From NCBI GenBank assembly GCA_019358855.1, contig JAHHII010000003.1:124001-188000 (forward strand): 64,000 nt of DNA, in the 5' to 3' direction. Both the position numbers and the translations under genes were made by a program. The notes below the pieces were generated by a model. The model did not search any database, was not told the origin of the DNA, and saw only the letters and a program-made list of their open reading frames with translations. Position 1 is the first letter of the stretch, and the number at the start of each line of letters is the position of its first letter. Below, one piece after another: positions 28,353 to 36,692 of this stretch. The stretch comes from Timaviella obliquedivisa GSE-PSE-MK23-08B (lineage in GTDB: Bacteria; Cyanobacteriota; Cyanobacteriia; Elainellales; Elainellaceae).

Positions 28353-28376
28353 CTACAGACTCTCACAGGGGATGTC

Positions 28377-28601
28377 TTATCCTGATTCAGCCCTGATTTC
28401 TTCTAGGGTAAGGAAGTCATCTTTCCAAACTCCAGAAAGAGAATACACTAACTCTGACCACTCTGCTAAATCGACAGGGGCGTTGGGCTGGTTAGGGTCT
28501 ACGTGTTTGGCATGGATAGACTCGGCAAAAGTCAGGACTTCACTAGCTTGCTCCTGAGGCAGAGATTTGACAAGGGCGTAAATCCTTTCAGCGATCGTCA
28601 T
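28377..28601 (-). CDS. VapB-like antitoxin (DUF2281-type)
   Basis: 74 residues. The N-terminus MTIAERIYALVKSLPQEQAS is the helical segment found in this antitoxin group, and the C-terminal half (LAEWSELVYSLSGVWKDDFL) is the toxin-wrapping tail. It precedes the PIN toxin by 24 bases, the normal antitoxin-first order, so the two form one operon that probably regulates itself. Confidence 0.85.
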   Translation of the reverse strand: MTIAERIYALVKSLPQEQASEVLTFAESIHAKHVDPNQPNAPVDLAEWSELVYSLSGVWKDDFLTLEEIRAESG

Positions 28602-28698
28602 AGTTTTAATGCTAGAGGAGATGTCGATTTAGTCTCATTTTAGCGATCGCACTTCTGCTCAATACCAATCTGCAAATACTAATCTACAGATGAAATGT

Positions 28699-28983
28699 TC
28701 AGCCCTTTTTGTAAACATCGCCTCGATTCCCAATACTATAAATCTCAATCTGACAAACCTCTATGTCTATCGTGAAAATCAGACGAACTTTGCCAACTCG
28801 AAGCCGATAAAAGCCTTCCCAATCACCTTTCATTTGTTTAATGTCGAGTTCTGTAAACGGAATCAGGCTTTGTGTTTCAACAGCCGTCAGCAATTGATTC
28901 AGCTTTTCCTGAATGCGGCTGATTGTTTCGGGGTCAGCTTTTTCGAGGAATTTGATTGCCTGCTTACGAAACCGGATTGCCAT
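28699..28983 (-). CDS. RelE/ParE-family toxin
   Basis: 94 residues, MAIRFRKQAIKFLEKADPET followed by the core strands WEGFYRLRVGKVRLIFTID and IEIYSIGNRGDVYKK. This is the RelE fold; the YRLRVGKVRLIF and final GNRGDVY match the RelE group, whose members cleave mRNA on the ribosome. Its start overlaps the upstream antitoxin by 20 bases, so translation is coupled. Confidence 0.93.
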   Translation of the reverse strand: MAIRFRKQAIKFLEKADPETISRIQEKLNQLLTAVETQSLIPFTELDIKQMKGDWEGFYRLRVGKVRLIFTIDIEVCQIEIYSIGNRGDVYKKG

Positions 28984-29188
28984 GCTTCACCCACTCTGTC
29001 ATATCAACGGCTTCGTCTTCAGAGTAGTCAGCAGGCGAACCGAACTCGGCTTCCAGTTCCGCTTGCTCAGCATCATCAACATAGGGCATCAAAATTTTGC
29101 AGAGCGTCAATCGCTCCTCTCGCAAAACCTCTCGCATCGTCTCTTTAATGAGCAGTTTGAGTTCCTGAATTTCCACGGTTTTCCTCAT
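28964..29188 (-). CDS. Antitoxin partner of the RelE/ParE toxin
   Basis: 74 residues from the ATG at 29188 (MRKTVEIQELKLLIKETMRE), with a basic helical N-terminus and an acidic C-terminus (PADYSEDEAVDMTEWVKHG). It overlaps the toxin start by 20 bases. I do not recognise its antitoxin family, but size, charge and position make the role clear. The longer frame to 29224 starts at a weaker codon. Confidence 0.85.
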   Translation of the reverse strand: MRKTVEIQELKLLIKETMREVLREERLTLCKILMPYVDDAEQAELEAEFGSPADYSEDEAVDMTEWVKHGNPVS

Positions 29189-29237
29189 TAAGATTACGCT
29201 TCGTAAATTCTTACAACCTACCACTCACCCCTCCGAA

Positions 29238-31247
29238 TCAAGCCACCGACTTACTCATCTCAGTCAGACGAATCATATCTTGCCGAGGATCAGCATAAGT
29301 TACCTTTACATCTAACCGTTCACCCACTTCCATTGGACGGCTAAAATGCATGGCAATTTCTAAACCTAACTCTTCTAATAGCACCAAACCCAAATTCTCG
29401 TGTTCCCGCAACCAGCGCAACACCAGCGACTCCCAAATTTCTTCGGGTCGTCGCCGCAAATACTCCAACGCCCAATAGCGATTGGTTTGGCGCTCCACTA
29501 GCATCGACTCATAGGCAGTGTTGCTAATCACCTGAATTAACTCTTTAATTGATTCCATTGAGAAAGGCAACGCCTCGCCTCGCAAGTGCGCTTTGATCTG
29601 AAAATGCGCCAGCAGGTCAGCATACCGCCGAATTGGGGATGTTACTTGCGTGTAGGTATCTAACCCCAAGCTGGCATGGCGAACGGGTGTGATACTAACT
29701 TCGCTGCGGGGCATACAGCGGCGAATTGCACAGTCTCGGACGAAGCCAGCCGGGAGTTGTAGTAGCTCTCCTTCGGGCGGCAGTTCTGGCTGGGGTTGAC
29801 CCCGGAAGGGCAGCGGCAAACTGTGAGCTTCGCCGTAGCGCCCTGCCACTTCTCCCGCCAAAATCATCATCTCTGCTACCAGCGATCGCGAAACAGAATC
29901 TTCTAAAACTTCGATCGTAATTTCGTCATCCTTCACCTTAATCGACGATTCGGGCATGTGAATGCTGATTGCCCCTTGAGCCTGCCGCCAACTCGATCGC
30001 CGTTTTGACCAAGTGGCGATCGCCTCTAACTCTGGTTCTGCCTGCACGCCTAGCTGCAAAATTTCATCAACATCTTCATAGGTCAAACGATAGGTTGGCT
30101 TGACCAAACTCACCTGAATTTGGTAGTCTTCCACTCCCCCCATTTCATCTAAAATCACCCCAAAACTGAGCGCCGAACAGACCTTTCCCTGAGTCAAGCT
30201 CATGGGCCCAGTCGCTAACTCTGGGGGAAACATCGGAATCATACCTGTAGGCAAATAGATGGTAGTGCAGCGACGACGTGCCTCTAAATCCAGGTCATCA
30301 CCCGGTTCGACCCAACGGCTAGGATCAGCAATGTGTATCCAGAGCCGCTGTCGTCCGTCTGGCAAAGATTCAACGCTCAGTCCATCATCAATTTCGCGGG
30401 TGCTTTCGTCATCAATGGTATAAACCTTGAGGTGAGTGAGGTCTAACCGATTGGGGTGAGCATCAGGCGGCGGCGACGAGAGATGGGATGCGGACATTTC
30501 GGATGCCTTACTAGAGAACTGAATCGGCACTTGGCTGCGTCGCAGGAATAGATTTTCGTGAGGACTCCAAAGCCCCAGCGCCACCAGGAGTTGCAGCGCT
30601 GCTTCAGCAGTTTCTGGTCGCCCTAAGGAGGTCAGCAGTTCTAAGGCAGGCGTTCGATGAGTCGCCTCGTCTCCCAAAAGCGCAAATCGCTCCAGAGCAT
30701 CTAGCCGGACACGATCGCTACTCTGCCATTCCACCGACTCGCCCTCTAGAGCTTGCCTAATGCGGTTGAGGAAGTTTTGTCCCTCCTGCAAGCGCTGCGT
30801 CTCAACGTTAGCCTGATGCTTGAGTTCTGCGACCTGAGCAGAAGAACGCGGTTCGTAGCGATCGCCCTTCTGTTTAAAGTAAAGCTTATCCTCTGACAAA
30901 AGACAGTATGCGGCATAACAAAAGACTGGTGTCTTCTGGGAGAACAGCAGCATCGCCATACCGGCTGGGTCAACCGACTCGCCATCTAAAATTTCCCAAG
31001 CGACTTCTAAACTGTCGGGGTCGAGGTAGGACTGAGTTTCTTGCCAGAACCCGGTAATTTCTTTTGGGGTATAGCTCTGACCTGTAACGGTGTAAGTAAC
31101 CTGCCGAGAGTGGAGAGTATGAGGATGCGATCGCTCGTCAATGGCAATCCAGTTCTTTTTCCCCTCAGGGCGATCGATAACCGCTAAGCGACGACGATCT
31201 GAGGCATCGCCCTGTAGCTTGAACTCAACTAAAGTTCCCTTCTCCAT
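29238..31247 (-). CDS. RNase II/RNase R-family exoribonuclease
   Basis: 669 residues. The RNB catalytic domain (about 265-590) carries the metal-binding motif IDDESTREIDDGLSVE, followed by IHIADPSRWVEPGDDLD and IYLPTGMIPMFPPELA. The C-terminal DVKVTYADPRQDMIRL is part of the S1-like fold. It degrades RNA 3' to 5'. It is shorter than E. coli RNase R and matches the shorter cyanobacterial type. It lies in the same direction as rpmG and rpsR, 169 bases downstream of rpsR, a conserved arrangement. Confidence 0.94.
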   Translation of the reverse strand: MEKGTLVEFKLQGDASDRRRLAVIDRPEGKKNWIAIDERSHPHTLHSRQVTYTVTGQSYTPKEITGFWQETQSYLDPDSLEVAWEILDGESVDPAGMAMLLFSQKTPVFCYAAYCLLSEDKLYFKQKGDRYEPRSSAQVAELKHQANVETQRLQEGQNFLNRIRQALEGESVEWQSSDRVRLDALERFALLGDEATHRTPALELLTSLGRPETAEAALQLLVALGLWSPHENLFLRRSQVPIQFSSKASEMSASHLSSPPPDAHPNRLDLTHLKVYTIDDESTREIDDGLSVESLPDGRQRLWIHIADPSRWVEPGDDLDLEARRRCTTIYLPTGMIPMFPPELATGPMSLTQGKVCSALSFGVILDEMGGVEDYQIQVSLVKPTYRLTYEDVDEILQLGVQAEPELEAIATWSKRRSSWRQAQGAISIHMPESSIKVKDDEITIEVLEDSVSRSLVAEMMILAGEVAGRYGEAHSLPLPFRGQPQPELPPEGELLQLPAGFVRDCAIRRCMPRSEVSITPVRHASLGLDTYTQVTSPIRRYADLLAHFQIKAHLRGEALPFSMESIKELIQVISNTAYESMLVERQTNRYWALEYLRRRPEEIWESLVLRWLREHENLGLVLLEELGLEIAMHFSRPMEVGERLDVKVTYADPRQDMIRLTEMSKSVA

Positions 31248-31362
31248 GAAAGTATTGATGGCTATGAGGTTAGGTAATTTATGCCCTATAACGGCATGTC
31301 GCTATTATGAGGCTTAAAGTTCCCTCTGCTCATCACCTCATCGCATCAAATTGCTACAAATT

Positions 31363-31398
31363 GTTGATTTTTCTGAACAGCACTCCAGAAAAATCAAC
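31363..31398. repeat. Perfect 13-bp inverted repeat between rpsR and the RNase gene
   Basis: GTTGATTTTTCTG (31363-31375) and CAGAAAAATCAAC (31386-31398) around a 10-base loop, 18 bases past the rpsR stop. There is no T tract after the stem on the minus strand, so it may be an RNA processing or stabilising hairpin that separates the ribosomal protein message from the RNase message. Confidence 0.65.
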
Positions 31399-31416
31399 GT
31401 TTGCAGAGTTTAAGCA

Positions 31417-31632
31417 CTAGCCTTCTTGGTTTACAAAGGGCAAGAGCGCCAGAATTCGGGCGCGTTTGATTGCTTCAGTTAAATCACGCTGTTGCTTAGC
31501 GGTTAAACCTGTAATGCGCCGAGGCAAGATTTTACCGCGCTCGGTAATGAATTTTCTAAGCAAGTCCACATCTTTGTAATCAATGGGTTCTTCGGGCTTG
31601 AGGGGAGAAACGCGACGACGAAAATATGCCAT
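31417..31632 (-). CDS. rpsR: 30S ribosomal protein S18
   Basis: 71 residues, [20 protein letters not shown] then [20 protein letters not shown], which is diagnostic for bS18. Binds the platform of the small subunit next to S6. It follows rpmG by 31 bases in the usual cyanobacterial order rpmG-rpsR-RNase. Confidence 0.97.
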   Translation of the reverse strand: MAYFRRRVSPLKPEEPIDYKDVDLLRKFITERGKILPRRITGLTAKQQRDLTEAIKRARILALLPFVNQEG

Positions 31633-31663
31633 AGGTCTTTACTGGAATGATTGAAAGTGAAAA

Positions 31664-31852
31664 TTACTTAATTTCTTTATGAACTACATGCTTATTGCAG
31701 TGACGGCAGAACTTTTTCAGCTCTAACCGCGCCGTGGTGTTACGACGGTTCTTTTGCGTGGTGTAGCGGGAAACTCCTGCTGAACGCTTGTCGGGGTTGG
31801 TGCGGCACTCAGTGCACTCCAACGTAATAATAATTCGTACGCCCTTCGCCAT
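31664..31852 (-). CDS. rpmG: 50S ribosomal protein L33
   Basis: 62 residues, [20 protein letters not shown] with two CxxC pairs (C13/C16 and C49/C52 region [10 protein letters not shown]) that bind zinc, so this is the zinc form of bL33. Begins the rpmG-rpsR operon. Confidence 0.97.
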   Translation of the reverse strand: MAKGVRIIITLECTECRTNPDKRSAGVSRYTTQKNRRNTTARLELKKFCRHCNKHVVHKEIK

Positions 31853-32063
31853 AACTCTATACTTTTACTTTTAGGGACAGTTAGACACAGTCTCTAATTA
31901 TTTCACAGTATTGAGAAAATGACGAATTATCTTTTGTATTATTTCCTGCTCTACAGCCAAAGACCCTGATACCCAAGCTTCTCATACTCAATATCAGATA
32001 CTAAAGCCGTGGATACCAAAGAATCATATAATCCTAACCGACCTTATCCCTTCTCTTTTTCCT

Positions 32064-32897
32064 ATGCCCCTCGAATGGCAGACTGCTAAAACCTACGAAG
32101 ATATCCTTTATCAAAAAGCCGATGGCATTGCCAAAATTACGATCAATCGTCCCCATAAGCGCAATGCTTTCCGCCCTAAGACGGTGTTTGAACTTTACGA
32201 TGCGTTTGCTAATGCTCGAGAGGATCAGCGCATTGGGGTAGTTCTGCTGACTGGAGCAGGGCCGCATACCGATGGCAAATATGCATTTTGTGCGGGCGGA
32301 GATCAGTCAGTGCGGGGGCAGGCAGGATATGTAGATGAGGAGGGCGTGCCTCGGCTGAATGTGTTGGATTTACAGCGATTGATTCGCTCTATGCCCAAGG
32401 TGGTTATTGCGCTGGTGGCGGGGTATGCGATCGGTGGAGGACATGTTTTACATTTGCTATGCGATTTGTCGATCGCGGCTGATAACGCCATTTTTGGACA
32501 GACGGGCCCTAAGGTCGGTAGCTTTGACGGTGGCTTTGGGGCGAGTTATTTGGCACGGGTGGTCGGGCAGAAGAAGGCACGCGAAATTTGGTTCCTTTGT
32601 CGGCAATACGATGCCCAGCAGGCATTAGAGATGGGTTTGGTCAACTGCGTGGTGCCGATCGCCCAGCTAGAGGCTGAAGGCATTCAATGGGCGCAGGAAG
32701 TTTTAGAGAAAAGCCCGATCGCCATTCGTTGCTTGAAGTCGGCGTTTAATGCCGATTGTGATGGGCAGGCGGGGCTGCAAGAACTGGCGGGTAACGCGAC
32801 ATTGCTTTATTACATGACGGAAGAAGGATCGGAAGGGAAACAAGCATTTTTAGAAAAGCGGCAGCCTGATTTTCGGCAGTATCCTTGGTTGCCCTAA
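32064..32897 (+). CDS. menB: 1,4-dihydroxy-2-naphthoyl-CoA synthase MenB
   Basis: 277 residues of the crotonase fold. Closes the naphthoquinone ring from o-succinylbenzoyl-CoA; in cyanobacteria the product becomes phylloquinone for photosystem I. The oxyanion-hole stretches [11 protein letters not shown] and [20 protein letters not shown] and the catalytic-region [14 protein letters not shown] are all present. It is a single gene, with no other men genes in the window. Confidence 0.96.
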   Translation: MPLEWQTAKTYEDILYQKADGIAKITINRPHKRNAFRPKTVFELYDAFANAREDQRIGVVLLTGAGPHTDGKYAFCAGGDQSVRGQAGYVDEEGVPRLNVLDLQRLIRSMPKVVIALVAGYAIGGGHVLHLLCDLSIAADNAIFGQTGPKVGSFDGGFGASYLARVVGQKKAREIWFLCRQYDAQQALEMGLVNCVVPIAQLEAEGIQWAQEVLEKSPIAIRCLKSAFNADCDGQAGLQELAGNATLLYYMTEEGSEGKQAFLEKRQPDFRQYPWLP

Positions 32898-33006
32898 GCC
32901 ACAAAACTACCCGCTGGGGTAATCAACATCACCCAGATTCACGGGCTAATCTCAGATTGTTATCCAAAGAGAGCATCTTTAGAATTTCAATCCAGAGGAT
33001 TAACCT

Positions 33007-33885
33007 ATGCCAGTCATTACCCTTCGTCCTATTGTCCAAATTGGTAGCCAGGGAGATGCCGTTGAAGAATTGCAAATTCTGCTAAACCAGCGCCTTGGCA
33101 ACCAACTCATTTTTCGATCGCTGGTGCCTTTAGTAGTTGATGGAGAGTTCGGCGATCGCACCAACGCTGCCGTTCTGACTTACCAAGAACACTATGCCCT
33201 GAACACAGATGGAGTCGTGGGTCATCAGACTTGGACATCACTTTTGCAAATTCCCTTTCCTGATAGTGAAGGACATTGGGCAGCAAATTACATCACTGTC
33301 CTCGCCAACATGGGGATTGCCCAGGGTAATGATCTGGGCAATTTTAGTCCTAATACCCTGATTACTCGGGGACAATTTGCCCAACTCATCGTGGCAGCTT
33401 TCGATCGCATTTTGACCAACATTCGTCCAGCAATTCGGTTTCGAGATGTGCCCATGTCCGCTCGTCCTGCGATTGTTCGTGCCTACGAGACGGGCATCTT
33501 ATCGGGGTTCGACGATGACACTTTTCGTCCTGAGGATGGTATTCGTCGGCAAGATGTTTTAGTCGCGCTAGCGCGAGTTCTAGGCACCCGCAGAGACGGT
33601 GGCTCTGGCGTACTCAATCGGTACGAAGATGCTGAGACTATTTCTGACTACGCTCTACTTCCGGTTGAACTGGCTACGCTTCACGAAATTGTTGTGAATT
33701 ATCCCAACGTCAATCGCTTAAACCCAAAGGCGGCAGCAACACGAGGTGAAGTTGCTGCAATTTTAGAGCGGGCGATCGTCCTCTATGTGCGGCGGCAAGC
33801 AGAGTTTGGCAATCCGGTTAATTTAGGGTATCAAGTTCCTAAAGAACCGATCAATTCTCCGTTTGTTGTGATTGTTAGTATTTAG
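33007..33885 (+). CDS. Peptidoglycan-binding domain plus SLH domains, surface protein
   Basis: 292 residues. Residues about 10-78 are a PG_binding_1 domain (GSQGDAVEELQILLNQR to DGVVGHQTWTSLLQ). Residues about 85-270 are SLH domains (DSEGHWAANYITVLANMGIA, FRDVPMSARPAIVRAYETGI and the RLNPKAAATRGEVAAILERA repeat). No signal peptide is seen at the annotated start, so export is unclear. The combination of two cell-wall-binding modules and no enzyme suggests a structural or anchoring role. Confidence 0.88.
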   Translation: MPVITLRPIVQIGSQGDAVEELQILLNQRLGNQLIFRSLVPLVVDGEFGDRTNAAVLTYQEHYALNTDGVVGHQTWTSLLQIPFPDSEGHWAANYITVLANMGIAQGNDLGNFSPNTLITRGQFAQLIVAAFDRILTNIRPAIRFRDVPMSARPAIVRAYETGILSGFDDDTFRPEDGIRRQDVLVALARVLGTRRDGGSGVLNRYEDAETISDYALLPVELATLHEIVVNYPNVNRLNPKAAATRGEVAAILERAIVLYVRRQAEFGNPVNLGYQVPKEPINSPFVVIVSI

Positions 33886-33967
33886 TTACGGTAGCGTAAA
33901 AAGTTTTAGATAGAAATATGATGTTTTCATGCTTTAGTTCATCCCTGTGGCTGAGAGGACTTGTGTT

Positions 33968-34600
33968 ATGAAATGTGTTTCAAAGGTGTTAACAGGCGGA
34001 GTCGCGATCGCTTCCCTATCGTTCCTCGCACCTTCCCATTCTGCTGCTCCTGTCGTTCCAAGTGCTCGTATTGTTAGCAATGGAACGCAGTTAGAGTTGC
34101 AATGGTCGGGCAGAAAAACGACGATCGCTGCTAGTTCACTCAACGCCCAAATTATAGAAGGGGTTGATTGTACTCAGGGCGCGATCGCGCCACGCCAAAC
34201 TTTATCAGGTCAAAGGTTTTTTGGCAATCGGGCACTTTCCATCGATCCGTTAACGGGCAATGTGGCGGTAGGAGTTGTGCTTCAAGATTGCTTTGATACC
34301 TTTACCAGTGCCGTATTTGTCATTGATCCCCAGTCCCCTGGCACTTATGCCATCTACCGCGTGCCAGTACCGGGAACGACGGCGCTACCGGATGAGTTTT
34401 CCACCTTTCCCCTCAATGCCATTCTTAGAGTTCGGTATCTAGATGGCGATTTGCTGATTAAACAAGGTTCAACTGCCGTTAGCAGTGAGGCGCTATTAGT
34501 CTTTACACCAGGAACGACTCCCGCAGGGCAATATGCAGGCTGTGTCGTCACTCGGCAAGATGAAGGGCGCAGCCTTTGCCCAGAGCGTTCTGGCAATTAG
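33968..34600 (+). CDS. Exported hypothetical protein
   Basis: 210 residues. MKCVSKVLTGGVAIASLSFL followed by a small-residue region is a signal peptide. The mature part is beta-rich with four cysteines (VDCTQG, QDCFDT, YAGCVV, SLCPER), which could form disulfides. AGGA about 9 bases before the ATG at 33968 decides the start; the frame reaches up to a GTG at 33947. No family is recognised. It lies 42 bases before the M28 peptidase on the same strand. Confidence 0.75.
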   Translation: MKCVSKVLTGGVAIASLSFLAPSHSAAPVVPSARIVSNGTQLELQWSGRKTTIAASSLNAQIIEGVDCTQGAIAPRQTLSGQRFFGNRALSIDPLTGNVAVGVVLQDCFDTFTSAVFVIDPQSPGTYAIYRVPVPGTTALPDEFSTFPLNAILRVRYLDGDLLIKQGSTAVSSEALLVFTPGTTPAGQYAGCVVTRQDEGRSLCPERSGN

Positions 34601-34642
34601 TGGTATCTTTCAAGTTGCGGAGATGCAATTTGAAGGAGTTCC

Positions 34643-35665
34643 ATGAAGCGATGGATCTGGCTGGGGCTATTTGTTTCGACGATTCTAGCGGTTTGGGTCA
34701 GTTGGCAGCGATCGCCCTTATTTCAATCAACCCAATCTCAATCAACTCACTCTCAATCAGGGCACTCTCAATCCGGCAGCAATGCCCAACTCATGCAACA
34801 GGTGCGACCTGCCCCTATGCCCACCGTCGATTCTCAACGGCTGCTGACCGATTTAGAATCACTAACTTTTAACCGCTATGCTCAGGCAGATCGGGAAAAG
34901 GCAAGGCGCTACATTCTTCGGGCATTGCAAGATGCGGGCTGGACGGTGCAAGAGATGCCCTTTGAGCTTAGTGCCACTAGCGGAGTTAACGTTTATGCTG
35001 AGCGAACAGGCAGTGACCCGACCGCAGGAGCAATTTTACTGGGAGCACATTACGATTCGGTCGAGCGATCGCCCGGAGCCGACGATAACGCTACCAGTTT
35101 AGCGACCGTTTTGGAAGCCGCCCGTTTGCTTAGTGCGGCTACGCCCCGCACCCTGAAGCTAGTCTTTTTCGACCTTGAAGAAGTTGGTCTGTTGGGCAGC
35201 CAAGCTTTTATCGACGAGCCGGATCAGCAGGACAACCTTAAAGGCGCAGTCATTCTCGATATGGTCGGCTACGCTTGCTACCAGGCAGGGTGCCAGTCTT
35301 ATCCACCTATGCTGCCCATCACGCCGCCCACCGATCGCGGTGATTTTTTGGCAGTCATTGGTAACCAGGGGCATCCGGCGCTGATTAATAGCTTTACCCA
35401 AAGCACGCGCCCCACATTGCCCCAAGTCTTAACCTTAGAAATTCCCACCTTTGGAAACTTCACCCCCGACTTAGTGCGAAGTGACCATGCCCCCTTTTGG
35501 AAGAACGGGCTGGGAGCCGTACTAGTGACAGATACCGCTAATTTTAGAAATCCTCACTACCATCAACCGACTGACACCCTAGAAACCATCGATCGCGAAT
35601 TTTTTCTTGGGTCTGCCCAAGTTATTGTTAATGCCGTGACAGCTTTGTTGCAAGGGAGCGATTGA
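34643..35665 (+). CDS. M28-family zinc aminopeptidase-like protein, membrane-anchored
   Basis: 340 residues. An N-terminal hydrophobic helix (WIWLGLFVSTILAVWVSW) anchors it, and a low-complexity Q/S/T linker (residues about 28-50) follows. The two-zinc M28 site is complete: GAHYDSVE, GADDNATSLA, FFDLEEVGLLGS, DMVGY, SDHAPFW and a last histidine in NPHYHQPTDT. It should act outside the cytoplasm on peptides. It follows the exported protein by 42 bases. Confidence 0.93.
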   Translation: MKRWIWLGLFVSTILAVWVSWQRSPLFQSTQSQSTHSQSGHSQSGSNAQLMQQVRPAPMPTVDSQRLLTDLESLTFNRYAQADREKARRYILRALQDAGWTVQEMPFELSATSGVNVYAERTGSDPTAGAILLGAHYDSVERSPGADDNATSLATVLEAARLLSAATPRTLKLVFFDLEEVGLLGSQAFIDEPDQQDNLKGAVILDMVGYACYQAGCQSYPPMLPITPPTDRGDFLAVIGNQGHPALINSFTQSTRPTLPQVLTLEIPTFGNFTPDLVRSDHAPFWKNGLGAVLVTDTANFRNPHYHQPTDTLETIDREFFLGSAQVIVNAVTALLQGSD

Positions 35666-35704
35666 TGGGATCATAAAAGATGCTGAGGTTGAAAGGAAAA
35701 AATC

Positions 35705-36520
35705 ATGGCATCTTCAGAAGTCTTGAGTTTAGCCAAGCAGGGTGACCCGGCGGCGATCGCCAGCTTAATGAACCAAGTGACAAAGCCCTTGGGCATCTCG
35801 GTACGGGTAAAGAATCAAGATCACTGTCTGCATCTTCTCTTTGAAGGAGAGTCTACTCCGGAACAGCCTATCGCTGTTTCATTTGTTCGTTCTAGCATAG
35901 AGGTTCTCAAAATTCATTCGCTCAAAACCATCATGGTTTACGGTCGGCAGAAGAACAGCCATCATCATGCTTGGCACGAGGTCATACAAAGCCAGTTCTA
36001 CGTTGAACCCGTTCTAACTACGCCAGATAGCGCCGATCGCGATCTCTCAACTCCAGAACAGGCTGAAGCCAGCCTTTTTGATTCTGAAGTAGAAATATCT
36101 GAAACAGAAGTACCTGATACAGAACCTATTCTCCCTTTGTCTCAAAACTTACTGACAGAGGTTACCTCAACCCAAGTTGCTCTTATTCCTATGGATACAT
36201 CCTCACTTGTTCTCCGCCCTAGCTCAGCCCTTGCAGAAACTTCAGGTAATCCGGATTACCTGAAACGTCCTGAAGCGATCGTGTTCATTTTTGTGACGAC
36301 CCTATTTGTTTTTTGGGAGACTTATCTGTCGCTGCTCGATGAATTTGCCCCAAACAATAGCCTCTCTTGCCGTCAACTTTCCCAGCGGCTCGGCGTTAGC
36401 AAAAGCACGGTGCGCCAACGTAAACGACAGGCTGGTTTTAGCGAATGGTCAAAAAGCCTAGACCCTGAAGACGTGGCTTGGCGTTATCAAGGTGGGGGCC
36501 TCTATTGCCCTAAGGAATAA
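35705..36520 (+). CDS. Helix-turn-helix protein with possible membrane segment
   Basis: 271 residues. The N-terminal 90 residues form a conserved-looking domain (SEVLSLAKQGDPAAIASLMN) found in several cyanobacterial proteins of unknown function. Then comes an acidic, variable linker, a hydrophobic segment (AIVFIFVTTLFVFWETYLSL, about residues 197-216), and a C-terminal helix-turn-helix (SCRQLSQRLGVSKSTVRQRKRQ). If the hydrophobic part spans the membrane, this is a membrane-bound DNA-binding protein; it could also be a buried core. Not recognised further. Confidence 0.7.
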   Translation: MASSEVLSLAKQGDPAAIASLMNQVTKPLGISVRVKNQDHCLHLLFEGESTPEQPIAVSFVRSSIEVLKIHSLKTIMVYGRQKNSHHHAWHEVIQSQFYVEPVLTTPDSADRDLSTPEQAEASLFDSEVEISETEVPDTEPILPLSQNLLTEVTSTQVALIPMDTSSLVLRPSSALAETSGNPDYLKRPEAIVFIFVTTLFVFWETYLSLLDEFAPNNSLSCRQLSQRLGVSKSTVRQRKRQAGFSEWSKSLDPEDVAWRYQGGGLYCPKE

Positions 36521-36525
36521 CCTAA

Positions 36526-36561
36526 GTTAAGACTTAAGATTTAGTTAAGACTTAAGATTTT
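36526..36561. repeat. Two 18-bp tandem repeats upstream of the RTX lipase gene
   Basis: GTTAAGACTTAAGATTTA (36526-36543) is followed at once by GTTAAGACTTAAGATTTT (36544-36561), 17 of 18 identical. They lie 132 bases before the start codon at 36693. On the minus strand they carry repeated CTTAA motifs, which recall Pho boxes, but the spacing is not the canonical one. Confidence 0.8.
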
Positions 36562-36692
36562 AGAAGAAAGAAAGCAATCTGAAATTTAAGAATCTTGATT
36601 TTTTCCAACTAAATAAAAGTACACCATTCTTCAACGTCTGTTGCTTTTAAATAACTTTACGATAGGAGCGGAAATACCAGAGAGATACAGCA

